Below, one piece after another: positions 1-10,280 of a DNA stretch of 64,000 bases. Position 1 is the first letter of the stretch. The number at the start of each line of letters is the position of its first letter. The translations under genes were made by a program, and so were the position numbers. The notes under the pieces were generated by a model that had not been told where the DNA came from, did not search any database, and saw nothing but the letters and a program-made list of their open reading frames with translations. Source of the stretch: Beijerinckia mobilis (GTDB lineage Bacteria; Pseudomonadota; Alphaproteobacteria; Rhizobiales; Beijerinckiaceae); contig NZ_JQJH01000002.1 in the NCBI RefSeq assembly GCF_000745425.1, positions 186,001 through 250,000 on the forward strand, written 5' to 3'.

Positions 1-359
1 AAACGGATAAAAGCCGTTATCGCGACGATCAACCAGCCAATGATCATAAGGCTGCCGCCGGTCGGTGCGGCCATGGGGAACAGGCGATTGCCGCTCCAGA
101 CGTGGAAAATGAGATCACCGCCGAAGAGACTGGCTCCGAGGATCAAAAGCGACGCGGCAATCTGAAAACCCGTGCCTTCCCGTTGCTGCCCCGCATAAGC
201 GATGATTCCGATAGCCGCCGCCGCATGGATTTGCAGGATCGTCGCCGCCGTATTCAGGAGCGGATCGGCATTGACATGGGCCGCCGCCGCCGCCGTGATG
301 AGCCCTGCCGCACCGGCAAGACCAGCAAAGAAGAGAATAAGAACGGACCATCTGGACAT
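1..359 (-). CDS. DUF423 family small membrane protein (3' end cut by window edge)
   Basis: The minus-strand frame opens with ATG at 359 behind a GGAAGGA-like ribosome site and stays open to the window edge, giving 119 visible residues. They form hydrophobic helices with the small-residue-rich pattern of DUF423 (YgdD-type) inner-membrane proteins, including a late segment containing the HVWSGNRLFPMAAPTGG stretch typical of the family. Family members are about 120-130 residues, so only a few C-terminal residues should be missing. No molecular function is established. It lies just upstream, on the same strand, of nothing visible here; the yej operon ends about 100 bp before its start. Confidence 0.8.
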   Translation of the reverse strand, partial: MSRWSVLILFFAGLAGAAGLITAAAAAHVNADPLLNTAATILQIHAAAAIGIIAYAGQQREGTGFQIAASLLILGASLFGGDLIFHVWSGNRLFPMAAPTGGSLMIIGWLIVAITAFIR

Positions 360-460
360 GACAGAGTCTTCCTTCCGAATGGAATGATGAAATCTCGGGG
401 AGGCGGATTTCACGGATAGAAATTGGTGCGCAGCAGAGCCCCAAACCGAAGAAGGAAGCG

Positions 461-2104
461 TCAAGCCTGTCCCTGCATGTCGAAGGCGGCGGCAAACAGG
501 GCGCGTGTGTAATCCTCTTTCGGTGCGGTGAGGATTTCGCGCGCCGGGCCCTGTTCGACGACCTTGCCCTGGCGCATCACGATGATCTCGTTGGCGAGCG
601 CGCGCACCACTTTCAGGTCATGGCTGATGAACAGATAGGAAAGGCCACGCCGCGCCTGGAGATCACGCAGAAGATCGACGATCTGAGCCTGTACCGAAAC
701 GTCGAGAGCAGAGGTTGGCTCGTCGAGCATCACGAATTTCGGCTCCAGCACCATGGCCCGGGCAATGGCGATGCGCTGACGCTGCCCGCCTGAAAATTCA
801 TGCGGATAGCGGTCCATCGTCGCGGGATCGAGACCCGTATCCGCCAGAGCCCTGGCGACCGCTTCGCGTTTCTCGGCCAGTGACAGATGGTGATTCTTGA
901 GCCCTAATCCTTCGGCGACGATATCGGCGATGGACAGGCGCGGGGAGAGCGATCCGTAAGGGTCCTGGAAGACGATCTGCATGTCGGCGCGCAGCGGCCG
1001 TATTGCGGCATTCCCAAGCCCGTCGATGCGCCGGCCGAGGAAGACGATCGGCCCTTCCGAGGAAATGAGGCGCAGGAGCGCGAGACCCAGCGTCGTCTTG
1101 CCGGACCCCGATTCGCCAACGACCCCGACGGTCTGGCCCTCGCGCAAGGTCATCGTGACGCCATCGACCGCCTTAATATAGCCGCTGGTGCGGCGCAAAA
1201 GCCCGGTCTTGATGGGAAACCAGACACGCAGGTCTTTCGTCTCGATGAGAACCGGCCGGCCGGGATCATCGGCGGGAGCAGAACCCTTTGGTTCGGCGGC
1301 GAGCAGCGCCCGCGTATAGGGATGTTCGGGGGCCGCAAACAGGCTTGCTGTGGGCTTAGCCTCGACGATTTCGCCCTTGCGCATCACGGCGACATCATCG
1401 GCGATCTTGCGCACGATGCCGAGATCATGGGTGATGAACAGCATGGCCATGCCGTAGCGGCGTTGCAATTCCTGCAGCAGGGTCAGGATCTGCGCCTGCA
1501 CGGTGACATCGAGCGCGGTGGTAGGCTCATCGGCAATGAGGAGATCGGGGCGGTTGGCCAGAGCCATGGCGATCATGACACGCTGGCGCTGGCCGCCCGA
1601 GAGCTGATGCGGATAGGAATCGAGCCGGCTTTCCGCATCGCGGATTCCGACTTCCTGCAACAATTCCACCACCCTTGCGCGGATCGCCTCGGTTCCGTGC
1701 AGGCCATGCAGGCGCAAAATTTCGCCGATCTGGTGCTCGACCTTGTGCAACGGGTTGAGCGATGTCATCGGCTCCTGAAACACCATGGTGATGGCGCCGC
1801 CGCGCAATGTGCGCATCTCGGCTTCGGGACAGGTGAGGAGCTCGTGATTTTTGAAGCGCGCCCGGCCGCTGACATGGGCGTTGCGTCCGAGAAGCCGCAC
1901 CAACGACAAGGCGGTGACCGATTTGCCGGAACCTGATTCGCCGACGAGCGCCAGGGTACGTCCGGGAGACAGGGTGAAGGACACGTTCGAGACGACGCGC
2001 GCGTCGCTATCCTCCGCCCGCGTGATCCCGTGATGGCGGAAGGATACACAGAGATTGTCGACCGTAAGCAGGGGCGTCTCTTCGCTTTTCTGGTCTTCAC
2101 GCAT
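461..2104 (-). CDS. yejF: YejF-type ABC importer ATPase with two fused nucleotide-binding domains
   Basis: This cytoplasmic ATPase powers uptake of oligopeptides through YejB/YejE. The 547 residues hold two complete NBDs: Walker A GESGSGKS near 55-62, LSGGQ near 168-172 and Walker B LLIADEP near 188-194, then a second Walker A GESGSGKT near 330-337 and FSGGQ near 437-441. Each NBD is followed by the oligopeptide-transporter C-terminal extension. Fused NBDs are the hallmark of YejF as against the separate DppD/DppF. I chose ATG 2104, 7 nt after the yejE stop; a longer frame from 2143 would overlap yejE by 32 nt. Last gene of the yejA-B-E-F operon. Confidence 0.93.
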   Translation of the reverse strand: MREDQKSEETPLLTVDNLCVSFRHHGITRAEDSDARVVSNVSFTLSPGRTLALVGESGSGKSVTALSLVRLLGRNAHVSGRARFKNHELLTCPEAEMRTLRGGAITMVFQEPMTSLNPLHKVEHQIGEILRLHGLHGTEAIRARVVELLQEVGIRDAESRLDSYPHQLSGGQRQRVMIAMALANRPDLLIADEPTTALDVTVQAQILTLLQELQRRYGMAMLFITHDLGIVRKIADDVAVMRKGEIVEAKPTASLFAAPEHPYTRALLAAEPKGSAPADDPGRPVLIETKDLRVWFPIKTGLLRRTSGYIKAVDGVTMTLREGQTVGVVGESGSGKTTLGLALLRLISSEGPIVFLGRRIDGLGNAAIRPLRADMQIVFQDPYGSLSPRLSIADIVAEGLGLKNHHLSLAEKREAVARALADTGLDPATMDRYPHEFSGGQRQRIAIARAMVLEPKFVMLDEPTSALDVSVQAQIVDLLRDLQARRGLSYLFISHDLKVVRALANEIIVMRQGKVVEQGPAREILTAPKEDYTRALFAAAFDMQGQA

Positions 2105-2111
2105 CACGGGG

Positions 2112-3317
2112 TCAATCCCTGGTTTTGCGCGGATCGAAGGCATCGCGCACCGCCTCGCCGATGAACACGAGCAGCGACAGCATGATGGCCATCACCAGAA
2201 AGCCGGTGAGGCCGAGCCAGGGCGCCTGGAGATTGGATTTGCCCTGCAACAGCAATTCGCCGAGCGAGGGTGAGCCGGGCGGCAGGCCGAAGCCGAGGAA
2301 ATCGAGCGCCGTCAGCGTGGTGATCGAGCCATTGAGGACGAAGGGTAGGAAGGTCAGGGTGGCGACCATGGCGTTGGGCAGAACGTGTTTCACCATGATT
2401 GTGGGATCATTGAGCCCCAACGCGCGCGCCGCCTTGACATATTCGAGATTGCGCGCCCGCAAAAATTCAGCGCGGACCAGATGCACCAGCGCAACCCAGG
2501 AAAACAGGAGCAGGATGCCGAGCAGGACGAAGAAGCCCGGCGTGATGATCGAGGACACGATGATGAGCAGGTAGAGATGCGGCAGCGAGGACCAGATCTC
2601 GATCACGCGTTGCGAAATGAGATCGGTCCAGCCGCCGAAATAGCCCTGTATGGCGCCCGCCGCTATGCCGACGATCGAGGAAATGCTCGAAAGGATAAGA
2701 CCGAAGAGCACCGACAGGCGGAAGCCGTAGATGAGCCTTGCGAGCACGTCGCGGCCCTGATCATCGGTGCCGAGCCAGTTCCATTCGATCGCCCCGCAGC
2801 CTTTATCTTTGTTGGCTCCACCGAAACGTTCGGCGGCGCTGGCGCATTGCGCCTTGGTCAGCATCCAGGTCGGTGGCGAGGGGGCGGGTGTCGGCAGATG
2901 GCGGTTGATGGTGCGGTAGGAATAGCGGATCGGCGGCCAGATCATCCAGCCATGCGCTTTGATTTCGTCTGTGATGACCGCGTCGCGATAATCGGTCTCG
3001 GCCAGAAAGCCGCCGAATTTCTCTTCTGGATAATCATGCAGCAGCGGAAACAGCAATTCGCCCTTGTAGGAAATGACGAGGGGCCGGTCGTTGGCAACGA
3101 TATCGGCGCAAAGCGACAGGCCGAAAAGGAGCAGAAACAGGATCAATGACCAGAAACCGCGCCTGTTGGCGGTGAAATTGGCCAGACGACGGCGGCCGAT
3201 CGGGCCCAGATGCAACAGGCCACGCGGCGGCAGCGGCGGCGCGAGGGGAGTCACTGGCGGCGCACCGGTTTCGGGAGGCGCCGGTTTGGTCAAACCCTGA
3301 TCCGAGACGGCCTCCAT
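2112..3317 (-). CDS. yejE: YejE-type peptide ABC transporter permease
   Basis: Inner-membrane permease subunit of the peptide importer, 401 residues. A proline-rich cytoplasmic N-terminus of about 45 residues precedes the first membrane helix (near 55-75). A long periplasmic section follows, with the IEWNWLGTDDQGRDVLARLIYG motif region conserved in DppC/OppC/YejE proteins. The C-terminal half carries the BPD transporter helices and an EAA loop (EYVKAARALGLNDPTIMVKH) that docks on the ATPase. The ATG at 3317 is 1 nt after the yejB stop, so translation is probably coupled. Confidence 0.94.
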   Translation of the reverse strand: MEAVSDQGLTKPAPPETGAPPVTPLAPPLPPRGLLHLGPIGRRRLANFTANRRGFWSLILFLLLFGLSLCADIVANDRPLVISYKGELLFPLLHDYPEEKFGGFLAETDYRDAVITDEIKAHGWMIWPPIRYSYRTINRHLPTPAPSPPTWMLTKAQCASAAERFGGANKDKGCGAIEWNWLGTDDQGRDVLARLIYGFRLSVLFGLILSSISSIVGIAAGAIQGYFGGWTDLISQRVIEIWSSLPHLYLLIIVSSIITPGFFVLLGILLLFSWVALVHLVRAEFLRARNLEYVKAARALGLNDPTIMVKHVLPNAMVATLTFLPFVLNGSITTLTALDFLGFGLPPGSPSLGELLLQGKSNLQAPWLGLTGFLVMAIMLSLLVFIGEAVRDAFDPRKTRD

Positions 3318-3318
3318 G

Positions 3319-4410
3319 TCAGACCTCCCGCGTCTCGAAATCGATGCGGGGGTCGATCCACATATAGGTGAGATCGGACAAAAGATTCACGACGAGGCCG
3401 AGCAGCGCCATAATATAGAGATTGGCGAAGACGATCGGATAATCCCGGTTGACGATTGATTCGAACGACAGAAGCCCAAGGCCATCGAGCGAGAAAATTG
3501 TCTCAATCAGCAAAGAGCCGGTGAAAAAGGCTGAAAGGAACGCACCAGGAAAACCGGCGACGACGATCATCATCGCGTTGCGGAACACGTGGCCATACAG
3601 CACTTGCCGATCGCTCAGCCCTTTCATCCGCGCCGTCTGGACATATTGCTTGCGGACCTCGTCGAGGAAAGAATTTTTGGTGAGGAAGGTCGAGGTGGCG
3701 AAGGCGCCGAGGCTTAGCGAGAGCACGGGAAGCGTGATGTGCCAGAAATAATCGGCGATGCGGGCGGGCCAGGAGAGTTCCTCCCAGTTTTCCGAAACGA
3801 GGCCACGCAGCGGAAAAACCTGCCAGAACGAACCGCCGCAGAACAGGACGATGAGCAGAATGGCGAAGAGAAAGCTCGGAATGGCATAGCCGATGATGAT
3901 GATGGCCGAGCTCCACATGTCGAAACGCGTGCCGTCGGCAATTGCCTTCTTGATGCCGAGCGGGATCGAGACTGCATAGGAGATCAAGGTCATCCACAGG
4001 CCGAGCGAGATCGAAACGGGCAGTTTCTCGGCGATCAGCTTGATGACCGGCTCGTCGCGGAAATAGGAACGGCCGAAATCGAAGCGCAAATAATTGCCGA
4101 GCATCAGGAAAAAGCGTTCATAGGCCGGCTTGTCGAAGCCGAACTGCTTTTCGAGTTCGGCGATGAATTTCGGGTCGAGCCCCTGCGCACCGCGATATTT
4201 CGAGGAGAAATCGCTGGTGCCGGCCGAGCCCATTGCTGCTCCGCCGCCGCCGATATTGGCGGTGGCGCCGGCATCCGTTCCCTGCAATTGCGCGAGCACG
4301 CGTTCGACCGGCCCGCCCGGCGCGAACTGGACGATGACGAAGGAGATCAGGAGGATCCCGAAAATCGTCGGGATCATGAAGAGAAGGCGACGGGCGATAT
4401 AGGCGGCCAT
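3319..4410 (-). CDS. yejB: YejB-type peptide ABC transporter permease
   Basis: Partner permease of YejE, 363 residues. It begins with the usual [18 protein letters not shown] helix of DppB/OppB/YejB subunits. A periplasmic section near residues 55-95 is enriched in Gly, Ala and Ser, and four or five further helices follow. The EAA loop is visible around [20 protein letters not shown], where the ATPase couples. A size near 360 residues is normal for YejB. It sits 19 nt after the binding-protein gene and 1 nt before yejE. Confidence 0.94.
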   Translation of the reverse strand: MAAYIARRLLFMIPTIFGILLISFVIVQFAPGGPVERVLAQLQGTDAGATANIGGGGAAMGSAGTSDFSSKYRGAQGLDPKFIAELEKQFGFDKPAYERFFLMLGNYLRFDFGRSYFRDEPVIKLIAEKLPVSISLGLWMTLISYAVSIPLGIKKAIADGTRFDMWSSAIIIIGYAIPSFLFAILLIVLFCGGSFWQVFPLRGLVSENWEELSWPARIADYFWHITLPVLSLSLGAFATSTFLTKNSFLDEVRKQYVQTARMKGLSDRQVLYGHVFRNAMMIVVAGFPGAFLSAFFTGSLLIETIFSLDGLGLLSFESIVNRDYPIVFANLYIMALLGLVVNLLSDLTYMWIDPRIDFETREV

Positions 4411-4429
4411 GGCTCAGGATGTCACGCGA

Positions 4430-6445
4430 TTACGGCTTGCGCCAGCCAATGCGCTTGGCTTGTTCAGGGTCGAACCACCAGGTCGTGAGCGCACCGACGT
4501 CATAGCGCGGCGGGCGTTGCGGCCGCTGGAACAAGTCCCAGAAGGCAAGCAGATGGTTGGGATTGTTCCACATCGGCACCCAGAAATAATGCGCCCGCAG
4601 GATGCGGTCGATTGCCCGGCAGATTTCGGTCAGATTCTCCCGCGTATCGACGACGAGCGCCTTTTCAATGAGCGCGTCGACACTAGGCAAGGCTATGCCC
4701 GAGACATTGCGCGAGCCTGGAATTGCTGCGGATTCCGAGCCGAAAATCAGCCGCATGTCCTCGCCGGGGGTGAGGCCGAAGCCGAAACGTTCGACGACGA
4801 TATCATAATCGAATTCATCCGTTCGCCGCTTGTACTGGGCGGCATCGACGACGCGATAATCGGCATCGATACCGAGCAGTTTCAGATTTTTCACATAGGC
4901 CGCCGTATGCGGCTGAAATGAGGTTTCGAAGCCGAGAAATTCGATCTCGAACGGCTTGCCATCGGGCAGCAACAGCTTGTTGCCCTTGCGGGTGCAGCCG
5001 GCCTGCCGCAATTGCTCGCTCGCCTCGCGCAGCAATGTGCGGTCCTGCCCGGAGCCATCGGAAACAGGCGGTAGCACCGCCTCGCCGAAAACGGCTTCCG
5101 GCAGGTCCTTGCGGAACGGGTCGAGATAGGCGATTTCTGCCGCAGACGGCAGGCCGCGCGCTTCCATCGGCGAATTCTGGAAATAGGAAACCGTCCTCTT
5201 GTAGAGATTGTACATGAGGTTGGCATTGGTCCATTCGAAATCGAAAGCATAGCCCAAAGCCCGGCGGATGCGCGGATCCTTGAACTTTCCGCGCCTTGTA
5301 TTGAAGAACCAGCCTTGGGTGCCGCGCGGATAGAGATCGGGGATCGTCTCCCGCTTGACCTTGCCCTCTTTCAGGGCCGCGAAATCATAGCCGGTCGCCC
5401 AGAGGATGGAGGTGAATTCCTCGCGATAGGTGAAGACGCCCGCCTTGAATGCCTCAAAAGCCACTTTGCGATCATTGAAATATTCATAGCGGATGGTATC
5501 GAAATTGTGGCGGCCGCGGTTGATCGGGAGATCCTTGCCCCAATAATTCTCGACACGCGCATAAGCGATGAAACGGCCCTGTTCGAAAGGACCGATTTTA
5601 TAGGCGCCGGAGCCGAGCGGCGGCTCGAGCGTCGTTTCCTCGAAATTATGCGTCTTGTAATAGGCTTGCGAAAAAATCGGCTGGGATGCCACCGTCAGTG
5701 GCGCCTCACGGCTGTGGCCGGCGCGCAGGCGTACGCGGACGATGTCATCCGCCTCGGCCTCGACGCTTTCGAGATCGCGCAGGCCCTGGCGCAGGATCGG
5801 ATGCCCTTTGGTCTTGATGAGATTGATCGAGAAAGCAACGTCGGAAGCCTTGATTGGCGTCCCGTCATGGAAGCGGGCTTCCTTGCGCAGAAAGAACCGG
5901 TAGAGGGTGCGATCGGCGGAAACCGCGACCTTTTCGGCGACGAGACCATAAAGTGCATCCGGCTCGTCGCTGCTGCTGGTCATCAGCGTATCGAAGAGAA
6001 GACCAAGACCCGAGGCGGGGTCGCCCTTGAGAATGAAGGCATTGAATGTATTGAACGTATTGAAGCCGGCTTGTTCGATGAAAATGCCGCCTTTGGGCGC
6101 CGCAGGGTAAGCATAGGGTAGATGGGGAAAATCGGCAGGCAGGGCGAGATCGCCGAAGATCGACAGGCCATGCGATTCATAGGCCTCTCCTGCCTGTGGC
6201 ACCAGGCTGCCCGCCTGCGCGGCGGGGTCCGCCGTCTCGGCCCCAGCGTCTCTCACGAATTGCAGGGGCAAGGAAAGGCCGCAGAGGCCACCAAGCGCGA
6301 GTTCCAGAGCGCGGCGGCGAGAGGGCAGGAACGGTGATCGTCCGGGCAAGGCGCGCTCCAGGCTATGGCCGCAGGGCCGTCGAGGCAGAAATGGCGCGAC
6401 CGTGTTGCGTGACGAGCGCCATAGGGTCGAGACCGGAATTGCCAT
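4430..6445 (-). CDS. yejA: YejA-type extracellular solute-binding protein (peptide importer)
   Basis: Periplasmic family-5 solute-binding protein that delivers peptides to YejBEF, 671 residues. The N-terminus is unusually long: about 42 Arg-rich residues precede an SRRRALELALGGLCGLSLPL segment that looks like a twin-arginine or Sec signal, so the true start may lie further in, though no better ATG is visible. The mature part has SBP_bac_5 features, including the HDGTPIKASDVAFSI region and the RIRRALGYAFDFEWTN region. First gene of the operon. A terminator hairpin (6619-6643) and a palindromic repeat separate it from cycM. The E. coli system also imports microcin C; nothing here shows the substrate. 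Confidence 0.92.
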   Translation of the reverse strand: MAIPVSTLWRSSRNTVAPFLPRRPCGHSLERALPGRSPFLPSRRRALELALGGLCGLSLPLQFVRDAGAETADPAAQAGSLVPQAGEAYESHGLSIFGDLALPADFPHLPYAYPAAPKGGIFIEQAGFNTFNTFNAFILKGDPASGLGLLFDTLMTSSSDEPDALYGLVAEKVAVSADRTLYRFFLRKEARFHDGTPIKASDVAFSINLIKTKGHPILRQGLRDLESVEAEADDIVRVRLRAGHSREAPLTVASQPIFSQAYYKTHNFEETTLEPPLGSGAYKIGPFEQGRFIAYARVENYWGKDLPINRGRHNFDTIRYEYFNDRKVAFEAFKAGVFTYREEFTSILWATGYDFAALKEGKVKRETIPDLYPRGTQGWFFNTRRGKFKDPRIRRALGYAFDFEWTNANLMYNLYKRTVSYFQNSPMEARGLPSAAEIAYLDPFRKDLPEAVFGEAVLPPVSDGSGQDRTLLREASEQLRQAGCTRKGNKLLLPDGKPFEIEFLGFETSFQPHTAAYVKNLKLLGIDADYRVVDAAQYKRRTDEFDYDIVVERFGFGLTPGEDMRLIFGSESAAIPGSRNVSGIALPSVDALIEKALVVDTRENLTEICRAIDRILRAHYFWVPMWNNPNHLLAFWDLFQRPQRPPRYDVGALTTWWFDPEQAKRIGWRKP

Positions 6446-6796
6446 CCCTTCAAGATGAAATGAACATCATCAAGGCCAGGGGCAACTCCGGTGCCTCCCG
6501 CGCGACAAACGCATAAGAGGGTTGTCCACTCATATGCCATGCGCACGCGGGAAGTCGAGAGTCGCTCGCATGAAAGAAAGGAAAGGTTGGATTGAGGTGG
6601 GGCTTCACGGCGCAAAGAAAAAGCCGGGTAAAGCCCGGCTTTTCAAAAAGCGATGAAATGGCCTGCGCAATTGTGGCAGGCTTGATTCGCCGATCGATCG
6701 GGATCAACAAGATCCGGCGGGAAGCCACCGCCGCGCAGTCGCGGCGGCAAATCTCAGGACTCAATCTCAATGAGTCATTCTCATTGAGATCTGGTA
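6446..6796. other. Intergenic region yejA/cycM with terminator and palindromic repeat
   Basis: This gap separates two minus-strand units. It holds the hairpin at 6619-6643, which ends the cycM transcript, and the palindromic repeat at its right end. The yejA promoter should lie between about 6450 and 6600. I could not identify convincing -35/-10 boxes there. Confidence 0.6.
6619..6643 (-). terminator. Rho-independent terminator downstream of cycM
   Basis: A perfect 10-bp stem (arms AAAAGCCGGG and CCCGGCTTTT) encloses a 5-nt loop. Read on the minus strand the stem is followed by a T-rich run (TTTTTCTTT). It lies between cycM and yejA in the direction of their transcription. The plus-strand side also ends in TTTT, so it could work both ways. 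Confidence 0.85.
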
Positions 6797-6797
6797 T
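6763..6797. repeat. Dispersed palindromic repeat, copy 1 (at the 3' end of cycM)
   Basis: Perfect 9-bp inverted arms TCTCAATGA and TCATTGAGA (6765-6789) surround a 7-nt spacer and are followed by CTGGTAT. The right edge reaches the cycM stop codon. Related copies lie at 21194, 40018 and 55696, always next to a stop codon. Confidence 0.75.
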
Positions 6798-7342
6798 TAT
6801 TTCGTCGGCAGGGGCTTCGGACTATCGGAAAGCGTGTTCAGATAATCGATGAGATCGGCGCGCTTTTGCGGATCCTTTTCACCGCCGAAGGCCATTTTCG
6901 TGCCGGAGATGAAGGTTTTCGGCGAGGTGATGAAGACGTCGAGATCCTCAAGCGTCCAATTGCCACCCTTGGCCTTGGTCGCGTCGGAATAGGCGAAACC
7001 GGCGACGGAGGCCTTTGGCCTGTCGACAATGCCCCACAAAGGCGGCCCAACCTTGGCGCCGCCACCCTTGTCGAATGTATGGCAAGCTTGGCAGGGCTTG
7101 GTGTCGGCCTCGCCCTTCTTGATATCGGCCTTGGCAAGACGCTCCGGCAGCGGCGCGACTGCGGGCGTCGCCTCGCCGCCCCCCGATTCGCCGCCGCCTT
7201 CGGTCGCGCCCGGAAGGTCATAGCCGGGCTTGGCGAGCGGGGGATGTTCGAAAATCAGATCGGAAGCGGTGACGAGCGCCATGGCGAAGAGCAGGCTGCC
7301 AAAAAACGCACCAGCATATTTGTTGAACTCGAAGGATGACAT
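6797..7342 (-). CDS. cycM: Membrane-anchored class I cytochrome c (CycM-like)
   Basis: Electron-transfer protein of the periplasmic face of the inner membrane, 181 residues. An uncleaved N-terminal helix (about 10-30) acts as anchor. A Gly/Glu/Pro-rich linker (40-70) leads to the haem domain with CQACH at 84-88 and the axial methionine in GTKMAF (Met150). This anchor-linker-haem layout is that of rhizobial CycM, which carries electrons from the bc1 complex to the aa3 oxidase. pheA is divergent, as in many Hyphomicrobiales, but the kdsB often found between them is missing here. Confidence 0.9.
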   Translation of the reverse strand: MSSFEFNKYAGAFFGSLLFAMALVTASDLIFEHPPLAKPGYDLPGATEGGGESGGGEATPAVAPLPERLAKADIKKGEADTKPCQACHTFDKGGGAKVGPPLWGIVDRPKASVAGFAYSDATKAKGGNWTLEDLDVFITSPKTFISGTKMAFGGEKDPQKRADLIDYLNTLSDSPKPLPTK

Positions 7343-7692
7343 CCCTTGGTCCTTTGTTCAGCCCCTCTGCAAGGCCTCATCAATCTCGCATCGGGAGGAG
7401 AAGCAAGCCACCCGCCCCCGCGCCTGGACATAGCTTCAACAGGCCGTTCAGATGAGCCGGCGGCCGGTGCGGGCCAAGGCTCATCCGGGGCTTGCGCCAA
7501 CGCGCGCCTTGACGCATCTGACGGAAGCCTGTCCATTACAGGCGTTGATTACCTGCTTTACGGCGAGCTTGGCAACTCGGATGAAAGCGGGAGCCTGCTA
7601 TTTTTTGCTGCCTTATCTTTAAGCGCGACCAACGAAGCTGTGATCGGTCCGGCGCGACAGATTTTGCCACCGGTCCTTGATGGAAATCATTC
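7343..7692. other. Divergent intergenic region cycM/pheA
   Basis: This 350-bp gap must hold promoters for both divergent genes. I see no coding frame with plausible composition, no repeat copy and no clear promoter boxes. Confidence 0.4.
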
Positions 7693-8553
7693 ATGTTGCC
7701 CTTGAAAATCGCCTATCAGGGCGAACCCGGCGCCAATTCCCATATCGCCTGCCAGGACGTCTATCCCGATTACGAACCGCTTGCCTGTGCGACCTTCGAG
7801 GACGCGCTCGGCGCGATCAGCGACGGCACCGCTGCGCTGGGCATGATTCCAATCGAAAATTCGCTCGCGGGCAGGGTGGCCGATATTCATCATCTCTTGC
7901 CGACCGCCGGCCTTTATATCGTCGGGGAATATTTTCTGCCTATCCATTTCCAGCTGCTCGGCGTGAGGGGCGCGAAGCTCGAGGATCTGCGCGCGGTCTA
8001 CAGTCACGTCCATGCGCTTGGCCAATGCCGCGCCATCATCCGTCGCCTGGGACTCTCCCCGCATGTCGCCGGCGATACGGCGGGCTCGGCGCGGGAAGTC
8101 GCCGAATGGGGCGACAAGAGCCGTGCCTCGCTTGCTCCGAAACTCGCCGCCGATATTTACGGGCTCGACGTACTCGCCGAAAATGTCGAGGACGCCGCCC
8201 ATAATACGACGCGTTTCGTCGTGCTCTCACGTACTCCGGAATGGGCGCCGCTCGGGATGCCGGATACGGTGACGAGTTTCGTCTTCCGCGTGCGCAATGT
8301 GCCGGCGGCGCTCTACAAGGCGCTCGGCGGTTTCGCCACCAATGGCGTCAACATGACCAAGCTCGAAAGTTACATGGTCGAGGGCACGTTCACGGCCACG
8401 CAATTTCTCGCCGATGTCGATGGTCATCCGGAAGAACGCAGCCTTGCGCTCGCCTTCGAGGAACTCGCCTTCTTCTGCAAGGAACTGAAGATATTGGGCG
8501 TGTATGCGGGCCATCCATTCCGCCGTGAGCACAGGCTGCCGGCCGAGGGGTAG
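7693..8553 (+). CDS. pheA: Prephenate dehydratase
   Basis: Converts prephenate to phenylpyruvate in phenylalanine synthesis; cytoplasmic, 286 residues. The catalytic domain covers about 1-180 and shows GEPGANSH near the N-terminus, GMIPIENSLAG and the NTTRFVVL motif whose Thr is catalytic. A C-terminal ACT domain (about 190-270, with the LESYM element) should bind phenylalanine for feedback inhibition. No chorismate mutase domain is fused, so this is the monofunctional alphaproteobacterial form. The ATG at 7693 is the only start that keeps the conserved MLPLKIAYQGEPG beginning. Confidence 0.96.
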   Translation: MLPLKIAYQGEPGANSHIACQDVYPDYEPLACATFEDALGAISDGTAALGMIPIENSLAGRVADIHHLLPTAGLYIVGEYFLPIHFQLLGVRGAKLEDLRAVYSHVHALGQCRAIIRRLGLSPHVAGDTAGSAREVAEWGDKSRASLAPKLAADIYGLDVLAENVEDAAHNTTRFVVLSRTPEWAPLGMPDTVTSFVFRVRNVPAALYKALGGFATNGVNMTKLESYMVEGTFTATQFLADVDGHPEERSLALAFEELAFFCKELKILGVYAGHPFRREHRLPAEG

Positions 8554-8642
8554 TACGTGGCCGTATGTGACGGGTGGAATTGGGGGCTGGAGGGCTTCTT
8601 TGTGGCACGCCTGTTGGGTTCTCATCCCCATCCTGACAGGTT

Positions 8643-10280
8643 TCAGACTCGCGCTAGCCAGCCGTTGGGATTGTAAGTGGCGTTACGCCCATAGAAGTCA
8701 CAGATTTCTGTGTCCAGCTGGTAAGAGGCCGGATACTTTAAAAGAAAATCACTGACTGCGCGGTTAGGGCCATTTTCGTAGCGGCGATAAATCTCTTCAG
8801 TCAAATGTGTGACTATGCCATCTTCCACGACTATATAATCCCCCGGCTGGAGCCAGTCGTGGAAAAATTCGAGCGTCGCCTGACTTTGCTCGTAAAAATG
8901 GCTGCTGTCTTCCACCACCAGCCAAGGGTGTCGTAGGCCGGCCAGCAAATCCGATGTGAGACACGCCTTCAGGTTGGAAGCGTCGCCGGTTAAAACAATG
9001 ATCCGGTCATCAGTATAAGATGCAAGCGGTTTGATATCGACACAGACCACCCGCGGGTTATCACGACCATGATTGCTCATCAGATCCGCGAACCACAGGG
9101 CGGAACCACCGAACTTGCTGCCGATTTCTATGACGGTGTGGAAGTTCTTCCGGGAAAAGAATTGCATATACAAAGCGATGTCGAAAGGACTCTTCAAAAA
9201 CGGCACGTCGCGGTAACGGCTGTGCAGCACACCGTTCTGGATACCGGCGAGCAGTTCTGGTGGAATACAGCTTTCGAAGCCGCGCTGGCCAGTGGCGATG
9301 GAGCAGGGGCGCGCTACCGGATCGCGCGGATGAGGAGGTATCGTGTGAGTGGCAATCGCAACTGATCGGTCGAATGAGGACTTGGCGGCTGGCGGAAGGC
9401 GGCCGACGAGGAGAGGGTCGTTCTGCGGCGGTGTGAATGGCTTGCCACGTAGTGCGACATATTCATCGTGAAATATTTGCCAGGGTGACTGTGGATTATT
9501 GGTGGCTATGCCGCCATGAAACTGATGAAATGTCGCCTCGCCCAATAGCATGATGATCCGAGCCGTTGGGTCGGAGCAAAGCCTTTCCCAAATATCGAGA
9601 TTGGCGAGACCGCCTCCGGGGGTAATGAATCGAGAATCATAGCCCCCTATTTCGCGCCAGTGCCCCCTGTGAAGGAAGAGCGCATTGGTTTCAGAGGGGA
9701 GAGTAAACCAGCCTTGGGCCGATGAACCGGCGAATACTGAAATCTCGAAAAGGTGATAAGGGTCTTCCTCCCATCGGCATTGCGCCAAGAGTGCGTCTTC
9801 GACAAGCTGATCGTAGCCCGCATGTACACTGCGCATCTGCACATCGGGGCCGAGGTGAAAGGCCAGAGTGCCGACGACCGCGCGGGGATGGATTTGTGAA
9901 GCACCTAAGGCCGCGCTCAACAAGCCGGGTGATGCCATGCGCGCGCCATCAATGAATACGCCAATGACCGCGCCTTTCGCTTCATCCAGTCCCCTGTTGA
10001 TGGCAGCCACTGGAGAGGCGGTTGCCTGCTCCATCACGATCAGACGTGCGTTGGCGGACCATTGGCGGACGTCGGTCTCGTCGGGTGGGCAGGGCGAGCC
10101 ATTGTCTACCACGATGATCTCGTAGTCGGCCGCGTCGATCCCGCGTTGGAATTGTGGAGAGAGACTCCTGATTGTTCGAGGGAGTTCTCTTGCCATCTTA
10201 TAGCCGACGACCACAATCGATAGCGGCAAATTCGTGGGGATGCTCATTTCTTGCGGGGGTTCTCGGGACACAATAATCAT
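8643..10280 (-). CDS. Fusion of family 2 glycosyltransferase and cephalosporin-hydroxylase-like (CmcI) domain
   Basis: Two-domain protein of 545 residues. The first 230 or so form a GT2 (GT-A) fold: LSIVVVGYKM at the start, the DYEIIVVDNGS strand, and a VFIDGARMASPG stretch where family 2 enzymes keep their metal-binding acidic residues. From about 340 the sequence matches the CmcI/rhamnosyl O-methyltransferase family (VIEIGSKFGGSALWFADLM, VCVDIKP, HPWLVVEDSSH, YIVVEDG), an SAM-fold usually acting as a sugar O-methyltransferase. Transfer and methylation of a sugar on a surface or secreted glycan is my inference. The ATG at 10280 overlaps the TGA of the upstream gene, so translation is coupled; ATG 10247 is an alternative. 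Confidence 0.78.
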   Translation of the reverse strand: MIIVSREPPQEMSIPTNLPLSIVVVGYKMARELPRTIRSLSPQFQRGIDAADYEIIVVDNGSPCPPDETDVRQWSANARLIVMEQATASPVAAINRGLDEAKGAVIGVFIDGARMASPGLLSAALGASQIHPRAVVGTLAFHLGPDVQMRSVHAGYDQLVEDALLAQCRWEEDPYHLFEISVFAGSSAQGWFTLPSETNALFLHRGHWREIGGYDSRFITPGGGLANLDIWERLCSDPTARIIMLLGEATFHQFHGGIATNNPQSPWQIFHDEYVALRGKPFTPPQNDPLLVGRLPPAAKSSFDRSVAIATHTIPPHPRDPVARPCSIATGQRGFESCIPPELLAGIQNGVLHSRYRDVPFLKSPFDIALYMQFFSRKNFHTVIEIGSKFGGSALWFADLMSNHGRDNPRVVCVDIKPLASYTDDRIIVLTGDASNLKACLTSDLLAGLRHPWLVVEDSSHFYEQSQATLEFFHDWLQPGDYIVVEDGIVTHLTEEIYRRYENGPNRAVSDFLLKYPASYQLDTEICDFYGRNATYNPNGWLARV